Position numbers and translations under genes: made by a program. The notes under the pieces were generated by a model. That model worked only from the letters and a program-made list of their open reading frames with translations, made no database searches and was not told the origin of the DNA. Positions 44,999 through 53,300 of a stretch of DNA of 64,000 nt are shown in pieces. Origin of the DNA: Arthrobacter sp. 131MFCol6.1 (GTDB taxonomy: Bacteria; Actinomycetota; Actinomycetes; Actinomycetales; Micrococcaceae); assembly GCF_000374925.1 (NCBI RefSeq), contig NZ_KB895541.1, positions 1,056,122-1,120,121 of the forward strand, given 5' to 3'. How positions within the stretch are numbered: the first letter of the stretch is position 1; every line of letters begins with the position of its first letter.

Positions 44999-46126
44999 AT
45001 GACCAGCGTTGATCTCATCCGCCACGTAAAGCTGTCCACGGCCAGGCTTCCACTCGCCGTTCCGATCAGTGACGCGAAAGTGTTCACCGGACGCCAGAAG
45101 CCGATGACCGAGGTGGTGTTCCTCTTCGCCGAAATCACCACCGAACAGGGCCACAGCGGAATCGGCTTCAGCTACTCCAAGCGCGCCGGCGGGCCGGCCC
45201 AGTACGCCCACGCTAGGGAAGTCGCCGAAGGCATCATCGGCGAGGACCCGAACGACATCGGCCGGCTCTACACCAAACTTCTCTGGGCCGGGGCGTCCGT
45301 GGGCCGCTCCGGCGTGGCCACCCAGGCGCTGGCCGCAATTGACATCGCGCTCTACGACCTCAAGGCCAAGCGCGCCGGCCTGCCGCTGGCCAAGTTCCTG
45401 GGCGCCTACCGGGACTCCGTGCAGACCTACAACACGTCGGGCGGTTTCCTCCATGCCTCCCTGGCCGAGGTCAAGGCCCGCGCCACCGTCCTGCTGGACG
45501 AAGGCATCGGCGGCATCAAGATCAAGGTCGGCCTTCCGGACACCGCCGAGGACCTGCGCCGCGTCGCCGGCATCCGCGAGCACATTGGCTGGGACGTGCC
45601 CCTCATGGTCGACGCCAACCAGCAGTGGGACCGCGCCACCGCACTGCGGATGGGCCGCCGGCTGGAAGAATTCAACCTCGTCTGGATTGAGGAACCGCTT
45701 GACGCGTACGACTTCGAAGGCCACGCGGACCTCGCCCGCGCCCTGGACACCCCCATCGCCACGGGCGAGATGCTGGCCTCGGTCGCGGAGCACAAGGGCC
45801 TGATCAGCGCCAACGGCTGTGACATCATCCAGCCTGATGCCCCGCGCGTCGGCGGCATCACCCAATTCCTGCGCCTCGCCGCCCTGGCCGACGAGCGCGG
45901 ACTCGGCCTGGCCCCGCACTTCGCCATGGAAATCCACCTCCATCTCGCCGCCGCCTACCCGCGCGAGCCCTGGGTGGAGCACTTCGACTGGCTCGATCCG
46001 CTGTTCAACGAGCGCCTCGAAACCAAGAACGGCCGCATGCTGGTCCCGGACCGCCCCGGGCTGGGCATCTCCCTCAGCGAGCAGGCGCGCGCCTGGACCA
46101 CAGAATCTGTGGAATTCGGCAAGTAA
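44999..46126 (+). CDS. L-talarate/galactarate dehydratase
   Basis: The 375-residue mandelate-racemase-type enolase has the catalytic lysine pair in GGIKIKVG, metal ligands in MVDANQQWD, WIEEPLDAYD and TGEML, and the histidine in LAPHFAMEIHLHLAAAYPREPW. The NTSGGFLHASL, VDANQQWDR and SEQARAWT segments correspond closely to the characterised L-talarate/galactarate dehydratases. It yields 5-dehydro-4-deoxyglucarate-type products for KdgD. GAGAACC lies upstream of the ATG. The GntR gene follows ten bases after the stop. Confidence 0.88.
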   Translation: MTSVDLIRHVKLSTARLPLAVPISDAKVFTGRQKPMTEVVFLFAEITTEQGHSGIGFSYSKRAGGPAQYAHAREVAEGIIGEDPNDIGRLYTKLLWAGASVGRSGVATQALAAIDIALYDLKAKRAGLPLAKFLGAYRDSVQTYNTSGGFLHASLAEVKARATVLLDEGIGGIKIKVGLPDTAEDLRRVAGIREHIGWDVPLMVDANQQWDRATALRMGRRLEEFNLVWIEEPLDAYDFEGHADLARALDTPIATGEMLASVAEHKGLISANGCDIIQPDAPRVGGITQFLRLAALADERGLGLAPHFAMEIHLHLAAAYPREPWVEHFDWLDPLFNERLETKNGRMLVPDRPGLGISLSEQARAWTTESVEFGK

Positions 46127-46136
46127 CCTTGAATCC

Positions 46137-46841
46137 ATGAGCCGGAACCTGACCGCGGACCTCGCAAGCGATCTCCGCCGCCGCATCGTCGACGGCGTCA
46201 TTGTGCCTGGCGCGAAGCTGCCCAGCGAAAACACCCTGATCAGCGAATTCGGCGTCAGCCGGACCGTGGTCCGTTCGGCCCTGACCCGGCTGCAGGCGGA
46301 GGGGCTCGTGGAAACCGAACGCGGGCGGGGCAGCTTTGCGCTGACCCCGCCGCCGGACGGCCCGCAGCACTCGGCCGGCAGCCGCCCCGTGGCCAGCCTG
46401 GAAGACCGCCTGTGGCAGTTGGAGTTCCGCATCGCGGTGGAGTCCGAGGCAGCCGCCCTCGCCGCCCGGAACCACACAGCCCGGCAGCTGAACGCTGTCC
46501 GGAAGGCTTTTGAAGAGTTCATGGACAGCGCGGCCCACCCGGCTCACGCCATGAAAGCCGACTACGAATTCCACCAGGCCATTGCCGCAGCCTCCGGGAA
46601 CCCCTTCTACTCCGACTGCCTCGCATCCCTGGGGCCGACCATGATCGCGATGCCCCGCGCCCGGCTCGTGGGCGGCGGTGAGCCTGATGCGCGCGAGCAT
46701 TTCGACCAGGTGGTGCAGGAACACGAATCAATCGTCGCCGCCATCGCGGAAGGCGACGGACCGTCGTCGTCGGCGGCGATGCGGAGCCATCTGGCAAATT
46801 CCCGACGGCGGCTGCGCGCCGCCGCTCCCGGCAACGGCTGA
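46137..46841 (+). CDS. GntR-family (FadR/FCD) transcriptional regulator
   Basis: The 234-residue regulator has an N-terminal winged helix (LPSENTLISEFGVSRTVVRSALTRLQAEGLV) and an FCD effector domain (about 90-220) with DYEFHQAIAAASGNP and the metal-binding HE/DxxxH pattern near VVQEHESI. It is in an operon with the talarate/galactarate dehydratase and probably represses it through the ATACTTGT repeats. Its effector is probably a hexarate or pathway intermediate. Confidence 0.92.
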   Translation: MSRNLTADLASDLRRRIVDGVIVPGAKLPSENTLISEFGVSRTVVRSALTRLQAEGLVETERGRGSFALTPPPDGPQHSAGSRPVASLEDRLWQLEFRIAVESEAAALAARNHTARQLNAVRKAFEEFMDSAAHPAHAMKADYEFHQAIAAASGNPFYSDCLASLGPTMIAMPRARLVGGGEPDAREHFDQVVQEHESIVAAIAEGDGPSSSAAMRSHLANSRRRLRAAAPGNG

Positions 46842-46882
46842 CCCCAGGGCCCGGGCGTCGGCGGAGACCTCCAGTCCCTCAA

Positions 46883-46938
46883 GGTATCCATCGATGCAAT
46901 TAATGTGTTGGACGGGCATTACCGCCGCCGAATAAAGT
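46883..46938 (+). promoter_or_regulatory. gudP-like permease promoter with LysR-type operator
   Basis: GGTATC (46883-46888), 19 bases, TTGGAC (46908-46913), 19 bases, TAAAGT (46933-46938). The operator is GGTATC-N4-GATGCA. The layout is the same as at the tctC and kdgD promoters. The 5' leader before the ATG at 47016 would be about 70 bases. Confidence 0.7.
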
Positions 46939-47015
46939 GAAGAATCGCTGTGGCGCGGGCCACAATCAACTGCCCGCCCCGGCCGACCAGCTTCGCCAAT
47001 TCAAAGGAAATCTCC

Positions 47016-48380
47016 ATGCAGTCTGTCGACAACGCTGTCACGGACGTGGCCTTGGCCACGAAGAAGTTCTTCAAGCGGGTGCTGCCCATCATGCTCGTCA
47101 TGCTGGTCTGCAACCAGCTCAACCGTTCCAACATCGGCTATGCCCAGGAGCATCTGCACGCGGATGTCGGCATCGGCGCTGCCGCCTACGGGTTCGGGGC
47201 CGGGCTGTTCTTCATCGCCTACGCAATCTTCGAACTGCCCAGCAACGTGATGATGGAGAAGTACGGCGCCAAGGTCTGGCTGGCCAGGATCATGATCAGC
47301 TGGGGCATCGTCTCATTTCTGATGGTGTTCGTGCAGAACGAGACCATGTTCTATGCCCTGCGGTTCCTCCTCGGCGCAGCGGAAGCCGGCTTCTTCCCCG
47401 CCGTCATCTTCTACTTCGCCCGCTGGGTTCCGGCCGGGCAACGGGGCAAAGCAACAGCGATCTTCATCGCCGGCTCCTCGGTCGCCGCGGCACTCTCCGG
47501 CCCGATCGCCGGAATGCTGCTCAGCCTCCACGACGTCCTGGGATTTCGCGGCTGGCAGTGGCTGTTCGGCTTCGAGGGGTTGCTTTCCGTGGTTGTCGGC
47601 ATCGCGGTGTTCTTCGTCCTGGACGCCAAGATCGCGGACGCCACATGGCTGACAGCGGGCGAGAAGTTTGCCCTCACCGCGGCGATTGCGGACGAGGACG
47701 CCCAGCACGCCGACGCCTCAGGCGGAAATCCCAGCGGGAAGGTCAACCGCTGGAAGATGCTCCTGAACCCGCAGATTCTCCTCCTCTGCGGCATCTACTT
47801 CTCCGTGCAGCTCTCCATCTACGCCAACACGTTCTGGCTGCCCAGCATCGTCAAGCAGATCCCGGGGACCACGGACCTGAGCGTCGGATTCCTCTCCGCC
47901 ATCCCCTGGGTCTGCGCCGTGATTGCCATGTACTTCGCCGCCAAGTGGCAGGACAAGGCCAAGTCCAAACGGCCCCTCCTCGTCGCTGCTCTCCTGGTCG
48001 CCGCCGTCGGAACGCTGGCAGCCGCCGTCGCGTCCCCGGTCCTGGCCCTCGTGTTCCTGGCCATCGCCGCCATGGGATTCAAGAGCGCGTCACCGTTGTT
48101 CTGGACCATCCCCCAGTCAGGCCTGCACCCCCTCATCCTCGCGCCGGCGATTGCCATCATCAACTCGCTGGGCAACCTCGGTGGCTTCGTGGCCCCGCTT
48201 GGTTTCGGCATCATCAAGGAGCAGACCGGCAGCGTCATCCCGGGGCTCTTCGCCCTCGCAGCGGCATCGACAATCGCCGCCGCGCTCGTGTACTTCCTCA
48301 AGGAGCGCCAGACCGAAGCCGCGGCAGGGCCCACGGCTGCGCCCGAGGAGTCGTCGCCGTTAGCAGTGGCCGCCAAATAG
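47016..48380 (+). CDS. MFS anion:cation symporter, glucarate/galactarate permease-like
   Basis: The 454-residue protein has twelve helices and the ACS family patterns: LCNQLNRSNIGYA-type VCNQLNRSNIGYAQEHL, FFIAYAIFELPSNVMMEKYGAKVWLARIMISWG and RFLLGAAEAGFFPAVIFYFARWVP. Such carriers import hexarates, hexonates or similar acids with protons. Tied by its promoter to the tctC and kdgD operons. AAAGGAAA is well placed before the ATG. Confidence 0.88.
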   Translation: MQSVDNAVTDVALATKKFFKRVLPIMLVMLVCNQLNRSNIGYAQEHLHADVGIGAAAYGFGAGLFFIAYAIFELPSNVMMEKYGAKVWLARIMISWGIVSFLMVFVQNETMFYALRFLLGAAEAGFFPAVIFYFARWVPAGQRGKATAIFIAGSSVAAALSGPIAGMLLSLHDVLGFRGWQWLFGFEGLLSVVVGIAVFFVLDAKIADATWLTAGEKFALTAAIADEDAQHADASGGNPSGKVNRWKMLLNPQILLLCGIYFSVQLSIYANTFWLPSIVKQIPGTTDLSVGFLSAIPWVCAVIAMYFAAKWQDKAKSKRPLLVAALLVAAVGTLAAAVASPVLALVFLAIAAMGFKSASPLFWTIPQSGLHPLILAPAIAIINSLGNLGGFVAPLGFGIIKEQTGSVIPGLFALAAASTIAAALVYFLKERQTEAAAGPTAAPEESSPLAVAAK

Positions 48381-48395
48381 ACGGACGCAGAAAGG

Positions 48396-48427
48396 AAAGG
48401 CAGGCGCCCCTTCGGGCGCCTGCCTTT
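48396..48427 (+). terminator. 14-bp hairpin with T tail after the permease
   Basis: AAAGGCAGGCGCCC (48396-48409) pairs perfectly with 48414-48427 around CTTC and continues to TTTTCC, a classic factor-independent terminator. Confidence 0.9.
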
Positions 48428-48446
48428 TCCGTCGCCTATGCCGCGC

Positions 48447-48635
48447 TCAGTGGCTCTTGCGTGCGTCCTGCAGGTGCCGGTCGAGCTTTTCTTCGGCTTC
48501 GCGGCGCCGCTGACCGATGATGCGCAGCTGCTGCGTGATCGGATTTCCGTAGCCATCAACGTCGCGGTGATGCGTGCCCTTCAGGCGCTCGGGGCCGGAG
48601 GGCAGGGTCAACCGCGGTTCAGTATTTTCGCCCAT
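48447..48635 (-). CDS. Small charged hypothetical protein
   Basis: The 62-residue product is highly charged, with a C-terminal helix rich in Arg, Gln and Glu (QRRREAEEKLDRHLQDARK). No family is recognised. It has a weak ribosome site; GTG at 48653 would extend it by six residues. The hydrophilic composition suggests a small regulator or a nucleic acid-associated protein, which is a guess. Confidence 0.5.
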   Translation of the reverse strand: MGENTEPRLTLPSGPERLKGTHHRDVDGYGNPITQQLRIIGQRRREAEEKLDRHLQDARKSH

Positions 48636-48710
48636 ACCGGGATGATCCCACACTGCCCGCCGGCTGAAAAGGGACTGTTTTAGCCTCGAAAATTGGCCGG
48701 CACGCCTGGT

Positions 48711-49181
48711 TCACTCCCGGCTCGTGTCCCGATGCAGGTCCGTGTCGAGGGCATGGCCGCTGGCCAGCCTGGCCAGCAGGAGCCCCAGCTGCGCAGACTG
48801 TTCGTTGGTGAGCGGGGCCAGGAGTTCGGCCTCGTGCCGTTCGGCGATTCCGCGCAGTGCTCCGAGCACCTTCGTGCCCTCGGCTGTCAGCCGGAGCTCG
48901 TAGTTCCGCCGGTCGGCGCTGCTGCGCACGCGCGCCACGAGGCCCCGCGTTTCCAGCGAGTCGATGAGGGGAACAACGCGGCTCGGCACCGCTCCCAGGC
49001 GGTCGGCCAGGGACCGCTGGCTCAGCCCGGGGGTGCGGCCGAGCAGGCGGAGGACGCCCGCGTCGCTTGGGGTCAGGCCGAGCTCGCGGGTGCGTTCGGC
49101 GAAGCGTGCCGATGCCAGCGCCCCGAGCTGGGACAGCAGGAAAGCGGTTCGCTTCGGCCGCGGCGGATCCGGTGAGTCCAT
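48711..49181 (-). CDS. MarR-family transcriptional regulator
   Basis: The 156-residue protein has the winged helix-turn-helix (LTPSDAGVLRLLGRTPGLSQRSLADRLGAVPSRVVPLIDSLETRGLVAR) with the conserved RSSADRRNYELRLTAEG wing. It is divergent from a membrane-protein gene, and the short intergenic region contains the direct repeat GAATCATT. It probably regulates that gene and itself. Confidence 0.92.
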   Translation of the reverse strand: MDSPDPPRPKRTAFLLSQLGALASARFAERTRELGLTPSDAGVLRLLGRTPGLSQRSLADRLGAVPSRVVPLIDSLETRGLVARVRSSADRRNYELRLTAEGTKVLGALRGIAERHEAELLAPLTNEQSAQLGLLLARLASGHALDTDLHRDTSRE

Positions 49182-49204
49182 GCTCCAATATTACGCCATT
49201 GACA

Positions 49205-49228
49205 GAATCATTCAACAGGTGAATCATT
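49205..49228. repeat. Direct repeat GAATCATT in the MarR intergenic region
   Basis: GAATCATT occurs at 49205-49212 and 49221-49228, with an inverted ATTCA-5-TGAAT element overlapping. This AT-rich patch between divergent genes is a plausible MarR binding site. Confidence 0.5.
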
Positions 49229-49262
49229 TTAATTGTGACGTAATTATCGGAAAGAAGCGATC

Positions 49263-49973
49263 ATGACCGACCTGTCCTCCCACCACACCGTTCCCTCGAC
49301 GCAGTCCGGCGGTCCCAACCCGGGCATCCTGGCGGCCGTGAGTCTGGGACTCACAATCGGAGCCCTGCTCAGCAGCACGATGCTCACCAACGGGCAGACC
49401 TACGTCTCGCCCTTCTCCCCCGCCGGCCAAGTCGCGGCATATTTCCATGGAAACCCCGACGCCGTGCGGCTCGCCAGCCTGTTCCAATTCGGTTCAGCGG
49501 TACCGCTCGGCATCTTTGCGGCCACCGTTTACGCCCGGCAGCTACGGCTTGGCGTGCGCGTCCCCGGGCCCGCAATCGGCTTCTTTGGCGGCATCACCGC
49601 CTCGGTGTTCCTCATGGCCTCGGCCGCCGTGGGGTGGGTCCTGAGCCGCCCGGAAATCACCACCGACGTGACGCTGACCCACGCACTGTCGTTTCTCGCG
49701 TTCATCACCGGCGGCGTCGCCTATGTCGTCGGCCTGGGTCTCCTCGTCGCCGGAATCGCCGTCCCCGCCCTCATCCTGCGCTTCGTGCCGCGCTGGCTGG
49801 CCTGGGCTGGTCTGGTGATCGCCGCCCTGTCCGAGCTGAGCTTCCTCTCCATGGTGATCGAGCCGCTCCAGTTCCTGCTGCCCGTCGGGCGGTTCGGCGG
49901 ACTCCTCTGGCTCGTTGCGGTCGGATTCCTGTTGCCGCGGAGCCGGGCTGCCGCGAATCGACGGGAACCCTGA
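49263..49973 (+). CDS. DUF4386-like integral membrane protein
   Basis: The 236-residue protein has six or seven membrane helices with the pattern of DUF4386-type proteins (ALLSSTMLTNG, SLFQFGSAVPLGIFAATVYARQL, WLSYLVL-type VGRFGGLLWLVAVGFLLP). No enzymatic motif is visible. It is controlled presumably by the divergent MarR gene. Function unknown. Confidence 0.7.
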   Translation: MTDLSSHHTVPSTQSGGPNPGILAAVSLGLTIGALLSSTMLTNGQTYVSPFSPAGQVAAYFHGNPDAVRLASLFQFGSAVPLGIFAATVYARQLRLGVRVPGPAIGFFGGITASVFLMASAAVGWVLSRPEITTDVTLTHALSFLAFITGGVAYVVGLGLLVAGIAVPALILRFVPRWLAWAGLVIAALSELSFLSMVIEPLQFLLPVGRFGGLLWLVAVGFLLPRSRAAANRREP

Positions 49974-49997
49974 GCCTCTCGAACTGGCTTGCCCGGC

Positions 49998-50462
49998 CTA
50001 GGCACCCTCCCCGGAGACGCCGCCGAGCACGCCTCCGTCCGTGCGGCCATATCGCACGCGCTCAGTGGGACGATGATGCAGGAGGGGTTGGCGGGCGGCC
50101 GAACGGCGACCTGGCGACCGTCCGGCGCCTGGCCTCGATGGCTGCGCGGGCGTTTCCGCCGCCGCTTCATCCGTGACGAGTGTCAGGTCGGTTCGCCGGC
50201 CCTGGGCAGCTTCTTCCCGGAGCGCGATCAGGTGTTCCGCCAGCGCAACTTCCGGCCGGCCCGGGTTGGCCTGCAGCAAACGGCACAGCTGATCCCGGGC
50301 ACGGGCCTGCCCCGGCGAAGAATCAGACAACACTTCGGCGATGATCTCGGCGGCCTGCAGGCGTATCCCCCGCGCCCGGCTGTCCTCCGGCTCGTTGACC
50401 AACGCGTCCGTGGGTGTGTGTCCGTGTGAGGGTTCCGCACGGGACGACAACTCAATGGACAT
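49998..50462 (-). CDS. Small helical protein with arginine-rich tail, paralogue of the 11419-11739 product
   Basis: The 154-residue protein has a core of about 60 residues that aligns to the product at 11419-11739 and a C-terminal extension of about 60 residues rich in Arg, Gly and Pro, without clear structure. MSIE, the ribosome site AAAGGAAT and the upstream hairpin are also shared with the paralogue. The extension may be real or may come from drift past an ancestral stop. No signal peptide. Function unknown. Confidence 0.65.
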   Translation of the reverse strand: MSIELSSRAEPSHGHTPTDALVNEPEDSRARGIRLQAAEIIAEVLSDSSPGQARARDQLCRLLQANPGRPEVALAEHLIALREEAAQGRRTDLTLVTDEAAAETPAQPSRPGAGRSPGRRSAARQPLLHHRPTERVRYGRTDGGVLGGVSGEGA

Positions 50463-50480
50463 TGGCATTCCTTTGTTCCC

Positions 50481-50575
50481 GTTCCGGCAGAGCCCGGAAC
50501 CGGCCACGATCCCGAGAGCCCTGCGTACATTCCTGGAGCCGGCGGGGCGGAAGACCGTGAAGACACTTTACAACG
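50481..50575 (-). promoter_or_regulatory. Conserved leader with hairpin, copy 2
   Basis: On the minus strand CGTTGTA begins at 50575 and the hairpin GTTCCGG-6-CCGGAAC ends at 50481, 18 bases before the start codon. TAAAGT inside the first element is a possible -10 sequence. It matches the leader at 11305-11399 in both ends and spacing. Confidence 0.55.
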
Positions 50576-50640
50576 GGAAAGACCGGTCTGTCTCGGGTCG
50601 GGGGCGGATTTGATGGCGGCGCCGGGCCTTGTGGCAATGC

Positions 50641-51021
50641 TTAATCGCGGCTCTGGATGACTTCCTGCAGCCATGCGATTGCGTCGGTCCTGGATGTAAA
50701 GAACTCGTGCGGGTACTTGGTCTCCCGGCTCGTGGCGGAAGCGATGACCCTGTCGACTGTGCTGGATCCGAGGACCGCGATGGCCACCACGCCCCTGCTC
50801 TGTGCGAACTGGTATCTGGCCGCCGCGCTGAACTCCACGTCGGTCATCTCGGAGAGCATTGGCATCGGCGTCCCGCCACTGATCCGGTCCACGGCAAGCA
50901 TGGCGTCCCGGGCGTCGTCGGCGTCCACAAAGGAACCCGGGCGCCAGAGGCTCTTGAGTATCCCTGCATCGACGCTGAGCGAGTTCTTCCCGTCAGCGGC
51001 GTCGATTGGTCCCTGCATCAT
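50641..51021 (-). CDS. STAS/SpoIIAA-like small protein
   Basis: The 126-residue product has an alternating strand-helix pattern (ILKSLWRPGSFVDADDARDAMLAVDRI, RYQFAQSRGVVAIAVLGSS, TKYPHEFFTSRTDAIAWLQ) typical of the SpoIIAA/STAS-like domain seen in actinobacterial proteins of unknown function. No catalytic residue is clear. I set the start at 51021 because AGGA lies upstream and the earlier codons are arginine-rich; the next codon is also ATG. Confidence 0.65.
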   Translation of the reverse strand: MMQGPIDAADGKNSLSVDAGILKSLWRPGSFVDADDARDAMLAVDRISGGTPMPMLSEMTDVEFSAAARYQFAQSRGVVAIAVLGSSTVDRVIASATSRETKYPHEFFTSRTDAIAWLQEVIQSRD

Positions 51022-51185
51022 TCCGTTGATCCTAGGCCCGAACTGCGGCGGCGCCCCGCACCGCGCCCATGGGATGGCCGGCGAACGCCGCACGGCGTGG
51101 ATTCTGCCCCCGACTGTGGAACAACCGCGGGGTGCCGTACGTTGCACTTAGCCTAGTTAAGACTCGAGAAACGAGAACAAGCCAA

Positions 51186-51488
51186 GTGGCAACCGATTAC
51201 GACGAAGTCCGCTCGGACGTCAAGGAAACCCAGGAAAACTCCCTGGAAGCACTGCAGTCCGCCAACGCGCCGGACGCCCGCAGCGTCGTCCAGGAACTCG
51301 ACGAGGCCGACGGGCTGGATGGGGCCGGAGTCCCCGGCGGCGAGTTCATTGCAGAAGAGCTGATTGTCCAGGTCATCCCGCAGGCTAACGACGAGTTCAC
51401 CTGCAGCTCCTGCTTCCTGGTCCGGCACCGTTCCCAGATCGCCCGGCAGTCTGGCAACGATATCTACTGCACGGACTGCGAGGGCTAA
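51186..51488 (+). CDS. DUF4193 domain protein
   Basis: The 100-residue protein matches the conserved actinobacterial DUF4193: MATDYDEVR at the start, an acidic middle, and the C-terminal ADEFTCSSCFLVRHRSQ-like motif with a C-x-C-C zinc-binding cluster and CTDC. It is small and soluble and may bind zinc. The start is GTG; the frame is open upstream, but family members begin here. Function is unknown. Confidence 0.85.
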   Translation: MATDYDEVRSDVKETQENSLEALQSANAPDARSVVQELDEADGLDGAGVPGGEFIAEELIVQVIPQANDEFTCSSCFLVRHRSQIARQSGNDIYCTDCEG

Positions 51489-51674
51489 GAGACAGACTGC
51501 CCTGGCCGAGGCCGCCGGCGCGAGAGCGTGGTCCCCCGCTGACGCGTTGTTTCGGACAGATCATCGGCAGGCTTTCGCCGGCCTCCTGCCATTCCCTCGG
51601 ACAGGTACCAAGGTTTTCCAAAGTTGCTGTGGGGATCATGGGCGACATTCCACAACGGCATTGGGGGCGCGGTC

Positions 51675-53225
51675 ATGAGGCAGCACTTCAGAAGGCTCCT
51701 GCGCCGTGCAGCGGTCATCGTCGTGCTGGCCGTGGCCAGCGCCGGCGCAATCAGCGGGACTGCGCAGGCCGCCCCCAGTCACGACAGCCCCCGTTACACG
51801 GCGGGCGCTCCCGGCAGCGGCGACGAGTACTTCCCGTTCGCCGGCAACGGCGGCTACGACGTCCTGAACTACGACCTCGCGCTCCGCTATGCGCCACCGA
51901 CCAATCCCGCGGTGCTCGCAGGCCGCCTCAGCGGGGTCGCGACTGTCACCGTCCGTGCAAAGCAGAACCTGGAGTCGCTCAACTTCGACCTGCGCGGCCT
52001 CGGCGTCACCTCGGTCCAGATCGACGGCAAAACCGCCAAGTGGTCCCAAGTGCAAAACGACGCGAACCGGACCTGGGAACTCACCATCGGGCTGCGGCCG
52101 AAGCTGAAGGCCGGACAGACGACGTCGATCGTGATCGAGTACGGCGGAATCACCGGCCGGCCGCTCGACACGACCGGGGCGCTCTACGGTTGGGTCACCA
52201 CCGCTGACGGCGCCATGGTCGTCAACGAGCCCGAGGGTGCGGCGACCTGGTACCCCGTGAATGACGACCCTGAAGACAAGGCGACCTACACGTTCCGCAT
52301 CACGGTGCCGGCGGGGAAGACGGCTGTGGCGAACGGCCTGCCTGTCGGCAGGCCGGCGACGAAGGCCGGATGGACCACATGGACGTGGAAGGCCTCGGAC
52401 CCGATGGCCAGCTACTTGTCGACGGCGAACATCGGCGACTTTGCCCTGTCCTACGACGTCGGTCCGCACGGGCTGCCCATCATCAACGCGATCGACGCGG
52501 ACGTGACGGGCGCGGCACTGGCCGAGACGAAGGCGTCGCTTGCGTTGCAGCCCAAGATGATCGCATTCCTTGAGGGCCAGTTCGGTCGGTACCCGTTCGA
52601 GGCCTTCGGCGCGATCGTCGACGACGACACGGTCGACTATGCGCTGGAGACGCAGACGCGGCCGGTCTACTCGGAGGTCGCGGACGAATACACGGTGGTG
52701 CACGAACTCGGGCACCAGTGGTTCGGAAACGCGGTGAGCCCGTCCGACTGGCAAGACATCTGGCTGAACGAGGGCTGGGCGACGTACATCGAGTGGCTGT
52801 GGGCCGAGCACCAAGGCACGGCCACGATGCCGGAACAGTTCGGGGACGCGGTGACATACCTCGACGCGAACAACCGCTGGGCGCTCAACATCGCAGACCC
52901 GGGCCGCGACAACTTGTTCGCGGGCCAGGTCTACCTCCGCGGGGCGGCTGCCCTCTACGCGCTGCGCGCTGAGATCGGCGACGCGGCATTCCTCCGCGGC
53001 ACCCGGATGTGGTTGAGCCGCTACAACGACTCGACGGCGACGACGGAAGACTTCGAAGCCGTGATGGAAAAGACCTCGGGCCAGCCGCTCGACGCGTTCT
53101 TTGACGACTGGCTGCGCCAAGGCGACCGCCCGGCGATGCCACAGCAAGCGGTAGCGAAAACTCACGTGATTCCAGGACCGGCCCCGACGCATTCCCACAA
53201 CACGCCAAGGACCACACTCCGGTAG
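51675..53225 (+). CDS. Secreted M1 family metallopeptidase (aminopeptidase N type)
   Basis: The 516-residue product has a signal peptide (about residues 1-32, ending AQA), an N-terminal beta-saddle domain and a thermolysin-like catalytic domain. The zinc motif is HELGH (343-347) with the downstream glutamate at 366 in NEGWATYIEW. The GAMEN exopeptidase motif expected just before is replaced by DYALET (321-326), so substrate recognition may differ. The C-terminal helical domain of full-length enzymes is short or absent. The ATG at 51675 was chosen because the signal peptide starts there. Confidence 0.87.
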   Translation: MRQHFRRLLRRAAVIVVLAVASAGAISGTAQAAPSHDSPRYTAGAPGSGDEYFPFAGNGGYDVLNYDLALRYAPPTNPAVLAGRLSGVATVTVRAKQNLESLNFDLRGLGVTSVQIDGKTAKWSQVQNDANRTWELTIGLRPKLKAGQTTSIVIEYGGITGRPLDTTGALYGWVTTADGAMVVNEPEGAATWYPVNDDPEDKATYTFRITVPAGKTAVANGLPVGRPATKAGWTTWTWKASDPMASYLSTANIGDFALSYDVGPHGLPIINAIDADVTGAALAETKASLALQPKMIAFLEGQFGRYPFEAFGAIVDDDTVDYALETQTRPVYSEVADEYTVVHELGHQWFGNAVSPSDWQDIWLNEGWATYIEWLWAEHQGTATMPEQFGDAVTYLDANNRWALNIADPGRDNLFAGQVYLRGAAALYALRAEIGDAAFLRGTRMWLSRYNDSTATTEDFEAVMEKTSGQPLDAFFDDWLRQGDRPAMPQQAVAKTHVIPGPAPTHSHNTPRTTLR

Positions 53226-53300
53226 CGGAGGGCTCCTGGACGGCCGTGGACACCAGGTGTACCAACCGGAACCCTCGACACCTTGCTGGCTGGTGGAGCC

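Noticed and set aside
38907-46938. Classical T-N11-A LysR box
   Set aside because: It fits two of the three sites only; GGTATC-N4-GATGCA with fixed spacing is better supported.
49199-49204. TTGACA as a -35 element for the DUF4386-like gene
   Set aside because: No TANNNT lies 16-19 bases downstream, so I could not support a promoter here.
51636-53198. 520-residue minus-strand frame
   Set aside because: Shadow of the M1 peptidase gene; Arg/Val/Asp-rich, with no ribosome site or family match.
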